Source: Deltaproteobacteria bacterium
Lineage (GTDB): Bacteria > Desulfobacterota > SM23-61
Assembly: GCA_016875165.1 (NCBI GenBank)
Contig: VGSF01000006.1
Location: forward strand, 1-64,000
DNA: 64,000 nt
Direction: 5' to 3'
Position numbers and translations under genes: made by a program. A model generated the notes under the pieces. That model was not told the origin of the DNA, did not search any database, and was given only the letters and a program-made list of their open reading frames with translations. Shown piece by piece: positions 1 through 8,378 of the stretch (position 1 is its first letter; every line of letters starts with the position of its first letter).

Positions 1-312
1 TTGAACCTGAAGCTGGTGGAGAACAACCCATTGGAATATAGTCAGAATCCTTGTTGTCTTTCCATGTCTTGTCTTCCAGATAAAATAGTGATTATTCCCG
101 CATATCTCACAGCTAAATGGCTTGTTTCCCAGACTCATTACGTATTCCGCATATCCAAGAAGAACCTTCATGATAAAATCAGTCAGGAGGTTCGGAAGAA
201 ACGAACAAAATGCCGTTATTATCTCCGATAGAGAACATTCCAAGACCTTGACTGTAAAGCTACAATCAAATTCTATTGTGACTTCCTGTTTCTGATAATA
301 AGCGTTTCCCAC
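1..312 (-). CDS. Probable transposase N-terminal part, cut by window edge
   Basis: An open frame of 104 codons runs on the minus strand off the left edge. It starts at a GTG (complement of 310-312) with a GGGGG ribosome-binding sequence a few bases upstream. The product has a hydrophobic or helical first part, then a CxxC pair (C68 and C71 in CEICGN), followed by basic residues (WKTRHGK) and TIFQWVVLHQ. A small Cys motif followed by a basic stretch would fit the N-terminal zinc-binding part of a transposase. That is an inference from general appearance: no catalytic domain is visible because the rest lies outside the window. The overlapping plus-strand frame at 1-231 looks like its shadow. 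Confidence 0.45.
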   Translation of the reverse strand, partial: MGNAYYQKQEVTIEFDCSFTVKVLECSLSEIITAFCSFLPNLLTDFIMKVLLGYAEYVMSLGNKPFSCEICGNNHYFIWKTRHGKTTRILTIFQWVVLHQLQVQ

Positions 313-795
313 TTAGCCCCCTTTTATGATATTCTCTATCGTAAAGAGGGCTATTTTACTAAACAGGTTTCCTTTTTTCTACACTACTAGGATTTTTTTT
401 CCCCCTTTGTTCAAAATATTCTGTTCATCGCGATATGATTCTTCCACCCAACGCTTAAAATTCAAATTAATCTTAATGATTGAAAATCGGAGCGCTTTAA
501 CGAGAAAGAGAGAGAAGGAGGTGCATTTTAAAACCCATGAAAAGACGTAAGCTCATGGCCCACAATCCTTATTTTTATGGGTTAAGCAGTTAGTTCAAAA
601 CCGGCCATATTAGGAAAGAAACTGCTCCCTTCTCCCACGGGTTAACAATTTTGTCAATGAAAATTTTGTAGATTTTTTTGGAATATTATAAGTTTAATAA
701 TTACAATGGCTTATATTTAGTTGGCTTTAGAAAATTTGCCTAAATTCTGCTCCCGAATGTGCTGTACATTCTGTCGAAATCTAATTTTGATTCCC
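313..795. other. AT-rich intergenic stretch, no gene seen
   Basis: Nearly 500 bases between the left-edge gene and the first repeat element. The short frames here have no family resemblance and no convincing ribosome-binding site. The composition is more AT-rich than the genes to the right. I see no clear hairpin or promoter. Confidence 0.5.
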
Positions 796-946
796 TCGTA
801 AAAAGTAGTCACTCCGGTGGAAACCGGAGTCTAGAGGTTTGATAACTCCTTGAAATAACTGGATTCCGGCTGGAGTTCACCCCGTACTTGATACGGGGCC
901 GGAATGACGGGGAAAGGGGGTTTCGGACTTTTTACGAGTTCATCAA
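796..946. repeat. Mini-element, TCGTAAAAAGTC-end family (copy A)
   Basis: Begins with TCGTAAAAAGT (796-806) and ends with GACTTTTTACGA plus GTTCATCAA (926-946), an inverted pair. The interior carries the GGATTCCGG...CCGGAATGACGG module seen in other copies. It has no coding capacity. Other copies of this family are at 4866, 16499, 45749, 47768 and 47927. Confidence 0.75.
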
Positions 947-1029
947 TTTTGAGATTGGAAAAGGCAACGCTATGACTGGTTAAGAATTAGAAGTTTTTCT
1001 TTGAAATCTTTGGTGATTTTCTGTATGCT

Positions 1030-1200
1030 GAGGCTCTTGCAAAAGTCCTAAACACCGTCATTCCCTCAAAAGCGGGAATCCAGGGCAGCCTGAAAAATCT
1101 GGATTCCGGGTCGCGCTTCGCCCTGTACACCATGCGGTGCAGGGCTTCGCTTGCCCGGAATGACGATTGAGCGACAGATTTTGAGATTTGCAAGAACCTC
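1030..1200. repeat. Mini-element, CTTGCAAAAGTC-end family (copy I)
   Basis: Bounded by GAGGCTCTTGCAAAAGTC (1030-1047) and the imperfect inverse GATTTGCAAGAACCTC ending at 1200. The interior has GTCATTCC...GGAATCCAG and ends in CCCGGAATGACGATTGAGCG. That right half is almost identical to the copy at 10744-10885. Confidence 0.75.
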
Positions 1201-1269
1201 TGCTTATTCTTAAACTGGTTTAGAATTCCTGGGAAAGGGTCAATCAGTCGAATCCATAAAGGGGATGCA

Positions 1270-1815
1270 ATGGCCTTAAGGCGATTAAAAAAGATTTCAG
1301 ATCCGGATAAAATTGCTATTCTTGAGGAGCTAAAAGCCCTTCTCCAAGCCCATGATGAGGTTATTTTTGCCCTCCTTTATGGATCCATGATTGACCCCGT
1401 GGTTCCAGAAAAGTATGGAGATATCGATCTGGCAGTATATGTGAAACCTGAAAGACTTAACGCCCCGGAATACACTTTAGAATCCCAGATTGAAGCTGAG
1501 GCTTATAGGTCCCTCTCCGCCAAGGGTTTGAATTTTCCTCCCATTGAGGTATTGATAATGAATCAAGCGCCGTATCCTTTTCTTGTCAAATCGCTAAAAG
1601 GCCAATACGTGATTCTCAAAGAAGATGAGGAAGCCTTTACTGATTTCATCGAAGAGGTCGGTGCTAAAGCGATGGCCAATTCATTCATCCGTTCAGAGTC
1701 ATGGCGAGAATTATGGAAAGTTAATATGGGATCGATGGATAAAGAAAAAGTTTGGCAATACGAGGCTGAGATTAAAGAAGCCCAGAATGTCCTGCCCGAA
1801 GCTCTCTTATTTTAA
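1270..1815 (+). CDS. MNT-type nucleotidyltransferase (orphan, no HEPN partner)
   Basis: A 181-residue protein with the minimal nucleotidyltransferase signature: G38-S39, then D51-x-D53 (YGDIDLAVY), and a probable third carboxylate at E93 (PPIEVLIM) where the family usually has Asp. MNT proteins commonly act as antitoxins that nucleotidylate a HEPN toxin encoded next door. Here no HEPN-like frame lies on either side: upstream are repeats and trmFO follows 21 bases downstream. It could be a solitary antitoxin left after loss of its toxin, or a stand-alone enzyme. The ATG at 1270 follows an AAAGGGGATGC ribosome-binding region. The fold is well supported, the role is not. Confidence 0.75.
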   Translation: MALRRLKKISDPDKIAILEELKALLQAHDEVIFALLYGSMIDPVVPEKYGDIDLAVYVKPERLNAPEYTLESQIEAEAYRSLSAKGLNFPPIEVLIMNQAPYPFLVKSLKGQYVILKEDEEAFTDFIEEVGAKAMANSFIRSESWRELWKVNMGSMDKEKVWQYEAEIKEAQNVLPEALLF

Positions 1816-1836
1816 TTCTTCCTATTTCCATATTTT

Positions 1837-3141
1837 ATGAACCAGCATATTACCATCATCGGCGGGGGATTGGCAGGCTGCGAGGCCGCCTGGCAGGCCT
1901 CCCGGAGGGGCGTTCCCGTCCTTCTTTACGAAATGAAACCAAAGCGTTTCTCTCCGGCCCATGTCTCTCCCCTGCTGGGGGAATTGGTTTGCAGCAATTC
2001 CCTGCGTTCGAATTCCCTCCATAATGCTGTAGGTTTACTCAAAGAAGAAATGCGCCGGCTGGGGTCTTTGATCATGGCCGTGGCCGATGAAACTCGTGTC
2101 CCGGCAGGCGATGCCCTGGCCGTTGACCGGCAGGCTTTTGCCCTAGAGATAACTGCCCGCCTGCAATCTGCGGAAAACGTCAACATCCTGCGGGAAGAAA
2201 TCACTCACATCCCCCCGGAAGGCATCTTAATCATTGCTTCTGGACCATTAACTTCTCCTTTCCTCACTGAGTCCATCAAGGAGTTGACCGGAGAGGATTA
2301 TCTTTACTTTTATGACGCCATTGCCCCGATTCTCGACGGCGAAAGCCTCAACAGGAGTATAATTTTTCGGGCTTCGCGTTACGGGCGAGGAGATGATTAC
2401 CTGAACTGCCCCCTGACCCAGGAGGAATATTACCGGTTCGCAGATGAATTAGGCAAAGGGGAAAAAGCGCCCTACCGGGACTTCGAAAAACCGGTGCATT
2501 TCGAAGGCTGCCTGCCGGTGGAAGAAATGGCCGTAAGGGGCCGGGAAACTTTGGCCCATGGTCCCATGAAGCCCGTGGGGCTCGTAGATCCCCGCACCGA
2601 AAAGATTCCTTACGCCGTCGTTCAACTGCGCCACGAAGACGCGGAAGGATCGGCTTTCAACCTCGTGGGGTTCCAGACTAAATTAAAATGGAAAGAGCAG
2701 GAGCGCATCTTCCGCATGATTCCTGGTCTGGAGCAGGCTGTATTTTTACGATTCGGCAGCCTGCACCGGAATACTTTCATCCACTCTCCTGCCCTGCTCG
2801 GCAAAACCTTGCAGCTCAAAAAGGAACCACGGATATTTTTTGCCGGGCAGATCACCGGCGTGGAGGGTTATGTGGAATCGTCGGCCATGGGCCTTCTGGC
2901 CGGGATCAACGCCGCCCGCTTTGCCTGGGGGCAACCGGCTGTTTTTCCACCGCCGGCAACGGCCCTGGGCGCTTTAGCTCATTACATCAGCAACCCTCAG
3001 GTCAAAGAGTTTCAACCCATGAACGTCAATTTCGGCCTGTTTCCGCCCCTGGAGGTGCGCTTAAGGGGAAAAGAAAAACATCAGGCCTTGGCCGAACGCG
3101 CCTTGAAAGATCTGCAAGAATGGGCTAAAGACATTTTATAA
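1837..3141 (+). CDS. trmFO: Folate/FAD-dependent tRNA m5U54 methyltransferase TrmFO
   Basis: A 434-residue flavoprotein that makes 5-methyluridine at position 54 of tRNA using methylenetetrahydrofolate and FADH2. The N-terminus has the dinucleotide-binding motif [13 protein letters not shown]. The family hallmark CSNSLRSN lies around residues 52-59, and [20 protein letters not shown] near residue 340 is the conserved FAD-contacting C-terminal block. The length matches the family. It starts 21 bases after the MNT gene. The same function in gammaproteobacteria is done by the unrelated SAM enzyme TrmA. Confidence 0.95.
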   Translation: MNQHITIIGGGLAGCEAAWQASRRGVPVLLYEMKPKRFSPAHVSPLLGELVCSNSLRSNSLHNAVGLLKEEMRRLGSLIMAVADETRVPAGDALAVDRQAFALEITARLQSAENVNILREEITHIPPEGILIIASGPLTSPFLTESIKELTGEDYLYFYDAIAPILDGESLNRSIIFRASRYGRGDDYLNCPLTQEEYYRFADELGKGEKAPYRDFEKPVHFEGCLPVEEMAVRGRETLAHGPMKPVGLVDPRTEKIPYAVVQLRHEDAEGSAFNLVGFQTKLKWKEQERIFRMIPGLEQAVFLRFGSLHRNTFIHSPALLGKTLQLKKEPRIFFAGQITGVEGYVESSAMGLLAGINAARFAWGQPAVFPPPATALGALAHYISNPQVKEFQPMNVNFGLFPPLEVRLRGKEKHQALAERALKDLQEWAKDIL

Positions 3142-3142
3142 T

Positions 3143-3540
3143 TTAGCCACAGAGGACACAGCGCGGCAGAGCCGCAACCAAAAAACATCCGCCACAGAGA
3201 GCACAGCGCGGCAGAGCCGCAACCAAAAAAACATTAGCCACAGAGGGCACAGAGATCACAGATATATATATATAAAGAAAAGTCATTAAAAAAAGACAAT
3301 TTAGGATACAGATAACCACGGATAAACATAGATAAAATTAAAATTTGCTTAACAAAATATCAAGAATTTGAACGTTAGTAGTACAGAGACCACAGAGCTA
3401 TAACTTAAATTTTAGAACAAAAAAACTTCAAACACAGATGAACGTAAATAATTTTCGATAAAATTCTTTTTAAAGAATCTTAACAGAATTTTCAGAGTTT
3501 GAACGATAGTAGTACAGAGAGAAAAACAGATTTTTTTAGT
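3143..3540. repeat. Degenerate CACAGAG-type direct repeats
   Basis: No gene. A unit of about 46 bases (GCCACAGAG..CACAGCGCGGCAGAGCCGCAACC) occurs twice in tandem from about 3145 and begins a third time near 3236. A second motif (GAACGTTAGTAGTACAGAGA) occurs near 3371 and, with one change, near 3503. The stretch AATTTAGGATACAGATAACC...GATAAACATAGATAAAA (about 3298-3340) returns in inverted orientation near 43420-43465. CTCTGTGCCCTCTGTG at 3628 is the inverse of the same CACAGAG motif. Confidence 0.6.
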
Positions 3541-3662
3541 AGCAAAAAATATTGCCTGGGCAATTGAAGTTCGAGGATGAAAGCCTGGCTGGTTCTGGCT
3601 TAGCCAGGTTAAGGGTTTTCATTATAACTCTGTGCCCTCTGTGTGCTCTGTGGCTATTATTT

Positions 3663-4823
3663 ATGCTTAAAAATACTTTTCCTAAAAAGACTGAGGTTCT
3701 TATCGTTGGAGCAGGGCCGGCGGGTTCGACCCTGGCTTATGAACTGGCCCGTCTGGGTATCGATGTGCTTTTTCTGGATAAGTCCAGGTTCCCCCGAGAG
3801 AAAACCTGCGCCGGCGGAATCAGCGTGCGTATTCTCCGTTTTCTTCCGTTTGACCTTGGGCCCGTGGTTGAAAAATTTATCTCGGGTATTACCTTCACCC
3901 ACAAGTTTGAAGAACCTATTTTCAGGCATTATCCTGAACCGCTTATGGTCACCGCCCGCCGGGAATCTCTTGACCAATTCCTGGCCCACCAGGCCAAAGA
4001 GATGGGAGCATCGTTCCGGGATGGAGTTCAATTCCTCTCTTTGAAACAGGAGAATGGGCAGGTCCTGGTAGAAACTTCCTCGGGAACCTGTTCAGCAAAA
4101 TTTATCATAGGTGCGGATGGGGCCCAAAGCATTGTGGCTAAGAGGCTGGGTTTGATGAGCGAATCATCCCACAACATATTGGCCATCCATAGTGAAGTCC
4201 CCACCTCCCTGTTTCCCTGGCTGGAGCCTGATGTCATCCATATTGATTGGGGAAGTTTAAAGAGAAGTTACGCTTACCTTTTCCCCAAGAAAAACTTCTT
4301 TTCCATGGGCGCGGGAGGTTTCAATATTCCTCCCCCCAAGATCAAAAATTACCAGCGCGCCTTCCTAACTACTAAATGGCGGAAAGAAGAATCGCTTCCC
4401 TTCAGCGCGGCCGGGTTCTTTCTTCCGCTTCGGCAAAAACGAAGACCGATTCAAAAAGGCCGCTCCCTCCTTCTCGGCGATGCGGCCGGGTTGATTGACC
4501 CTTTTAGCGGAGAAGGGATCTTCTATGCCATCCGTAGCGCCCAGATTGCGGCTCCTTTGCTGGCCGAAGCATTGAGAGAGCAACGGGATTCCCTGCAACT
4601 GTGCCAGGAAGCCATTGACCGTGAATTAATGCCGGAGTTGGAATGTTCCCGGCTCTTTCGAGAGATTTTCAACCTGCGCCCTTCTTTGTTCCACCGCAAA
4701 ATCGCTTCCAGCGACAGATGGTGGACGGCCCTGGCCAAGATTTTACGGGGGGAAAAAACTTTTCTGGATGTTAAAAAAAAATTAGGGCCGCTGGGAAGTC
4801 TGCTTTTGAGGATGGCAAGATAA
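3663..4823 (+). CDS. Geranylgeranyl-reductase-family FAD oxidoreductase
   Basis: A 386-residue flavoprotein. The N-terminal Rossmann motif is VLIVGAGPAGSTLAYELARLG. The family-typical CAGGISVR follows about 45 residues later, and GDAAGLIDPFSGEGIFYAIRSA near residue 280 is the FAD-binding block of geranylgeranyl reductases and related hydroxylase-fold enzymes. Members reduce isoprenoid double bonds of lipids, quinone tails or carotenoid precursors; the substrate here cannot be told. The frame is open back to a TTG at 3552, but the stretch before M at 3663 is translated repeat, so I place the start at 3663. Confidence 0.85.
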   Translation: MLKNTFPKKTEVLIVGAGPAGSTLAYELARLGIDVLFLDKSRFPREKTCAGGISVRILRFLPFDLGPVVEKFISGITFTHKFEEPIFRHYPEPLMVTARRESLDQFLAHQAKEMGASFRDGVQFLSLKQENGQVLVETSSGTCSAKFIIGADGAQSIVAKRLGLMSESSHNILAIHSEVPTSLFPWLEPDVIHIDWGSLKRSYAYLFPKKNFFSMGAGGFNIPPPKIKNYQRAFLTTKWRKEESLPFSAAGFFLPLRQKRRPIQKGRSLLLGDAAGLIDPFSGEGIFYAIRSAQIAAPLLAEALREQRDSLQLCQEAIDRELMPELECSRLFREIFNLRPSLFHRKIASSDRWWTALAKILRGEKTFLDVKKKLGPLGSLLLRMAR

Positions 4824-4865
4824 ATGATTAAAGGGTGTAGGGAATGAGTGTTAAGTGTTGGGTGT

Positions 4866-5000
4866 TGATGATCTCGTAAAAAGTCGATTTTGTCCCATTT
4901 TCGTCATTCCCGCGAAAGCGGGAATCCAGTTAATTCAAGCAGTTCTGGACTCCTGCTTTCGCAGGAGTGACGGCTTTTCTGACTTTTTACGAGTTCATCA
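4866..5000. repeat. Mini-element, TCGTAAAAAGTC-end family (copy B)
   Basis: The terminal inverted repeat is about 20 bp with one mismatch: TGATGATCTCGTAAAAAGTC at the left and GACTTTTTACGAGTTCATCA at the right. The interior (GTCATTCCCGCGAAAGCGGG...CGCAGGAGTGACGG) is almost identical to the copy at 47927-48060, 43 kb away, which suggests recent spread. Confidence 0.85.
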
Positions 5001-5042
5001 ATGTTGGGGGTTGAGTTTCTTAGCCTATAGCCTATTAGCTAT

Positions 5043-5250
5043 TACCTATTGCCCATTGCCCATTGCCCATTGCCCATTGCCCATTGCCCATTGCCCATTG
5101 CCTATTGCCTATTGCCCATTGCTCATTGCCCATTGCCCATTGCCCATTGCCTATTGCCTATTGCCCATTGCCCATTGCTCATTGCTCATTGCTCATTGCC
5201 CATTGCCCATTGCCCATTGCCCATTGCCTATTGCCCATTGCCCATTGCTT
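5043..5250. repeat. Heptamer tandem array, unit CCCATTG, about 29 copies
   Basis: An uninterrupted run of a 7-bp unit (CCCATTG, with CTCATTG and CCTATTG variants) starts after a degenerate lead-in at about 5019. Because 7 is not a multiple of 3, all three plus-strand frames read the same heptapeptide (PIAHCPL), which produces spurious open frames; I do not call these genes. The array ends about 23 bases from the stop codon of the acyl-CoA dehydrogenase gene. A shorter, more degenerate version is at 9296-9352. Confidence 0.9.
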
Positions 5251-5272
5251 TACGCCTTACGCCTCACGGTCT

Positions 5273-6430
5273 TTAAAGTCCCATCATCCTCCCAACAATC
5301 TCTTTTAAAATTTCCGAAGTTCCTCCGCCGATAGAGTTAATGCGCACATCGCGGAAGAAACGCTCGATGCCGTATTCGCGCATGTACCCATAGCCCCCGT
5401 GAAGCTGGAGACAGGTTGTGGCCACGTAATCCCCCATCTTTGAGGAGAAAATCTTGGCCATGGATACCTCGCGCGCGCACTCTTCCCCATTGACCAATTT
5501 TCTCAGGGCATGATAATTCAACTGCCGGGCGGCTTCGATCTCGACGGCCATGTCCACCACCTTATGCCGGTTGACCTGGAATTTTCCAATAGGCCGGCCA
5601 AAGGCTTCCCGCTGCAAAATGTAGCTTTTTGTTTTTTCGAAGGCCAGTTGGGCGCCGTAGACCGTGCCCAGAGCCATCATCAACCTTTCCCACTCCAGGT
5701 TGGCCATAGCATTATAAAAACCCATTCCTTCTTCACTTAAGCGGTTGGCTACAGGAACGGCCACGTTCTCAAAAGTTAGCTCAGCCGTATCCCCGGCATG
5801 CCATCCTAATTTTTCCAGAGGCCTCCCCTGAAAAAATCCCGGCATTCTTTTCTCGACAATCAACGTGGAAAAACCTTTGTATCCTGCGCCCGGGTCGGTC
5901 TTGCAGAGGACAAGGACAAAATCAGCCCGGCTTCCGTTCGTTATGAAGGTCTTGGAACCGTTGAGGACATAATGATCCCCTTCCCGCCTGGCAGTAGAGC
6001 GGATGTTGGCCAGGTCTGAACCGGCAACCGGCTCTGTTAAGCTAAGAGCCCCAATCTTTTCTCCGCGCACTCCCGGGGCCAGGAAGCGTTTTTTCTGCTC
6101 TTCGTTGCCGAACCTGGCGATAGCTGGCAAAACGATTAGAGCATGCATTCCTAAACCTGCGCTCACCCCCCCGGAGCCGATACGGGTCATCTCCTCGCAC
6201 CAGACTGTGGCCATCAGGTAATCCCCCCCTGATCCTCCGTATTCCTCGGGAATGAGGATCCCGTGGTATCCCATATCTCCTACACTGCGGAAGATTTCGT
6301 TGGGAAAATCTTTCTTCTCCTCCCACTCCATGGCGTGTGGAGCCAATTCTTTCTCCACGAACCTGCGACATTGCTGGCGAAAGAGTTCATGCTCTTCCCC
6401 AAAAGGGCTGATCATGAATTTATCAGGCAT
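5273..6430 (-). CDS. Acyl-CoA dehydrogenase
   Basis: A 385-residue flavoenzyme of the acyl-CoA dehydrogenase family, with the signatures ALSLTEPVAGSDLANIRSTA (FAD/substrate binding) and QLHGGYGYMREYGIERFFRD near the C-terminus. At the place where medium- and short-chain enzymes carry the catalytic Glu (YEGTSEI), this protein has GGGTSEI. A Glu in the helix LEWERLMMALG near residue 245 fits the alternative catalytic position used by long-chain and isovaleryl-CoA dehydrogenases, so a long- or branched-chain substrate is more likely (inference). No ETF or thiolase gene is adjacent. Confidence 0.9.
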   Translation of the reverse strand: MPDKFMISPFGEEHELFRQQCRRFVEKELAPHAMEWEEKKDFPNEIFRSVGDMGYHGILIPEEYGGSGGDYLMATVWCEEMTRIGSGGVSAGLGMHALIVLPAIARFGNEEQKKRFLAPGVRGEKIGALSLTEPVAGSDLANIRSTARREGDHYVLNGSKTFITNGSRADFVLVLCKTDPGAGYKGFSTLIVEKRMPGFFQGRPLEKLGWHAGDTAELTFENVAVPVANRLSEEGMGFYNAMANLEWERLMMALGTVYGAQLAFEKTKSYILQREAFGRPIGKFQVNRHKVVDMAVEIEAARQLNYHALRKLVNGEECAREVSMAKIFSSKMGDYVATTCLQLHGGYGYMREYGIERFFRDVRINSIGGGTSEILKEIVGRMMGL

Positions 6431-6580
6431 TGGATTTTACCCCCCCCGAAAAGAGTGCCAAGTTTTTGAAAAATTCTTGTTGGAAATATTAACCTGACCC
6501 ACGCTTTATTTCAAACCATTTTTTCATAGCCCACTGGCTACCTCCTAACCCCCAGGGAAAACCATCTTCTCTCATTTTTC

Positions 6581-6608
6581 TTGACATCTTGCTAAATAGT
6601 TGTACAAT
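6581..6608 (+). promoter_or_regulatory. Sigma-70-type promoter of the toxin-antitoxin pair
   Basis: TTGACA at 6581-6586, a 16-base spacer and TACAAT at 6603-6608: both hexamers are at or one base from consensus. It ends 27 bases before the ATG of the PIN-domain gene. Confidence 0.6.
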
Positions 6609-6635
6609 TGTCTTTGAAAGAAAAGATATTGGATT

Positions 6636-7028
6636 ATGGACATCGTGATTGACACCTCTGCTTTGCTCGCCGTCATCGTTGCGGAGCCGGAGCGAGATAG
6701 GATTGTTGAACTGACGTCGGGACATACGCTCATCGGCCCGGGGTCAATCCCTTGGGAAATTGGGAATGCCTTCTCTGCTATGCTGAAGCAGCGTCGGGTC
6801 GGATTGGTTGAGGCTCACCAGGGGATGAAGATCTTTCACACCATCCCTCTACGGTTTGTTAGAGTGGACCTGAACAATGCCATTTCCATCGCCAACCAAA
6901 CCAAAGTGTACGCTTACGATGCGTACTTTCTTGATTGTGCAATTCGCCATGCTACACCCCTGCTGACTTTGGATCGTGGCCTAAAAAGGGCGGCGCTGAA
7001 ACTTAGCGTCAAATTGATGGAGGTTTGA
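6636..7028 (+). CDS. PIN-domain toxin, VapC-type ribonuclease
   Basis: A 130-residue PIN-domain protein. The acidic metal-binding set is visible as D6 (VIDTSALL), E41 (PWEIGNA), D95 (YAYDAYFLDCA) and D113 (LLTLDRGL), so the active site looks intact. VapC toxins cut tRNA or rRNA when not held by the antitoxin. The antitoxin-like gene follows after a single base, so the order is toxin first. The strong promoter just upstream would give a very short leader. Confidence 0.85.
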   Translation: MDIVIDTSALLAVIVAEPERDRIVELTSGHTLIGPGSIPWEIGNAFSAMLKQRRVGLVEAHQGMKIFHTIPLRFVRVDLNNAISIANQTKVYAYDAYFLDCAIRHATPLLTLDRGLKRAALKLSVKLMEV

Positions 7029-7029
7029 A

Positions 7030-7272
7030 ATGCAAGTCTACACCTATTCTGAAGCAAGGCAAAAGCTCTCAAGCGTCTTAGACAAGGCAGAATCGATGGG
7101 GAAGGTAATCATCCGCCGAAAGGATGGAAGAACCTTTGCGCTGATCCCTGAGCAGACGCGTCGCTCCCCTCTGGATGTTCCCTCAATCCAGGCAACTGTT
7201 TCCACGGAAGAACTCGTTGAGATTGTGAGGAAAGAAAGGGGCAGAACAAGAGGGTGGAAGCGACGAGTCTAA
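7030..7272 (+). CDS. Phd/YefM-type antitoxin
   Basis: An 80-residue protein with the N-terminal YSEARQKLSSVLDKAE and VIIRRKDGRTFALIPEQ pattern of the Phd/YefM DNA-binding antitoxin fold, and a basic C-terminal tail (RKERGRTRGWKRRV). It starts one base after the toxin stop codon (TGAAATG). The C-terminal half would bind and block the PIN toxin, and the N-terminal half usually represses the shared promoter. In most Phd systems the antitoxin gene comes first; here it is second. Confidence 0.8.
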   Translation: MQVYTYSEARQKLSSVLDKAESMGKVIIRRKDGRTFALIPEQTRRSPLDVPSIQATVSTEELVEIVRKERGRTRGWKRRV

Positions 7273-7374
7273 AGCCCCGCACCTTACATCCATTCATCCT
7301 TTTAACCCAGAGGGTGGGTTATGGCTTGGAGAAAATGAAACCCCATTTTTTGTAGGAAAAGGAATAGGGTTTTT

Positions 7375-7527
7375 TATATTTGCTTCTTCGCGGTATCAGA
7401 GAAAATTTCTGAGTTGCTGACGGAAGACCACCTGGAGAAAAGAGCCCAAAGAGCGAAAAAGAGGGACTTCAGAAAAATATTGGCTAAGGTTCCGAGCCGT
7501 ACGCCCATTCTTGTCGATGAACTATAG
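7375..7527 (+). pseudogene. Remnant of a small antitoxin-like gene
   Basis: The 325-base gap between the antitoxin and coaX contains a readable C-terminal tail (ISELLTEDHLEKRAQRAKK, then DFRKILAKVPSRTPILVDEL) ending with TAG at 7525-7527, but no start codon with a ribosome-binding site. It looks like the end of a small charged protein, perhaps an antitoxin, whose beginning was lost. Family not recognised. Confidence 0.3.
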
Positions 7528-7597
7528 ATTTTTGGCTAACGAATAAATCCAGTGGATGCCTTTACACGCCCCGCTGATTTTGGTCGTTATGGAAACT

Positions 7598-8368
7598 TCA
7601 CTTTACTTTATTGCGCTCGTAAATCAACCGCAAACCTTCTAGGGTCAGAAATTCATCTACTTCTTCGATACTTTTCGATTCGGCAGCAATCAATGGCGCC
7701 AGCCCGCCGGTAGCTATCACCTTAGGATTGGATCCCACTTCCTCTTTCATTCGCCGGACGATCTCATCTACCAGGCCCACGTAGCCGAAGACGATCCCGG
7801 CCTGCATGGAGTGGACGGTGTTTTTCCCCACAACGTTTTTGGGTTTAACCAGCTCCACCCGGGGAAGCTTCGAAGCCCGCATGAAGAGGGCTTCGCTGGC
7901 GATTCCCAGACCGGGGGCAATGGCCCCGCCCCTGTATTCCCCAGCGGGGGAAATATAGTCAAACGTGGTAGCTGTCCCAAAGTCCACGACGATCAGGCTT
8001 CGCTTATGTTTATGGTAGGCGGCGACGGCATTCACGATCCGGTCTGCCCCCACCTCCATCGGATTGTCGGTCAAGACCGGCATCCCCGTATTCACCCCGA
8101 ATTCGACGATCAGCGGCTCCTTTTGAAAATATTTTTTCGAGAGCTCCAAGAGCATGTTCAACATGGGAGGAACAACGCAGGAGACGGCGATGGCCTCGAT
8201 TTCTCCAATCGGAACGGGACGGGAGGAAAAGAGGTTGTGCATCAGTATTCCGTACTCGTCGCTTGTGCGATCGCGTTCTGTCCAGATGCGCCAGTTGTCC
8301 ACCAGACGCTCTCCATCGAAGATCCCCAGGACAATGTTTGTGTTGCCTACGTCGATGACTAAAAGCAT
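7598..8368 (-). CDS. coaX: Type III pantothenate kinase
   Basis: A 256-residue ASKHA-fold kinase for the first step of coenzyme A synthesis (pantothenate to 4'-phosphopantothenate). The phosphate motif is [17 protein letters not shown] at the N-terminus. [15 protein letters not shown] and the second phosphate motif [11 protein letters not shown] follow near residues 100-130. I chose the ATG at 8368 because AAGGAG sits 7 bases upstream and the family motif begins right after it; the longer frame to 8407 adds unrelated residues. It lies 10 bases downstream of birA in the same direction, a common pairing. Confidence 0.95.
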   Translation of the reverse strand: MLLVIDVGNTNIVLGIFDGERLVDNWRIWTERDRTSDEYGILMHNLFSSRPVPIGEIEAIAVSCVVPPMLNMLLELSKKYFQKEPLIVEFGVNTGMPVLTDNPMEVGADRIVNAVAAYHKHKRSLIVVDFGTATTFDYISPAGEYRGGAIAPGLGIASEALFMRASKLPRVELVKPKNVVGKNTVHSMQAGIVFGYVGLVDEIVRRMKEEVGSNPKVIATGGLAPLIAAESKSIEEVDEFLTLEGLRLIYERNKVK

Positions 8369-8378
8369 AGTTCGCTCC

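Noticed and set aside
1-231. Plus-strand frame of 76 codons at the left edge
   Set aside because: Overlaps the better-supported minus-strand frame and has no protein-like pattern.
3552-3662. N-terminal extension of the geranylgeranyl-reductase-like protein as a membrane anchor
   Set aside because: It begins with TTG, has no ribosome-binding site, and is translated from the CACAGAG repeat; the Rossmann motif begins right after the ATG at 3663.
5019-5250. Possible CRISPR array
   Set aside because: The units are 7 bp with no spacers, and there are no cas genes in the window.
4855-5334. Three overlapping plus-strand open frames encoding PIAHCPL-type repeats
   Set aside because: They are translations of the 7-bp tandem array, open in all three frames for purely arithmetical reasons; no ribosome-binding site or family match.
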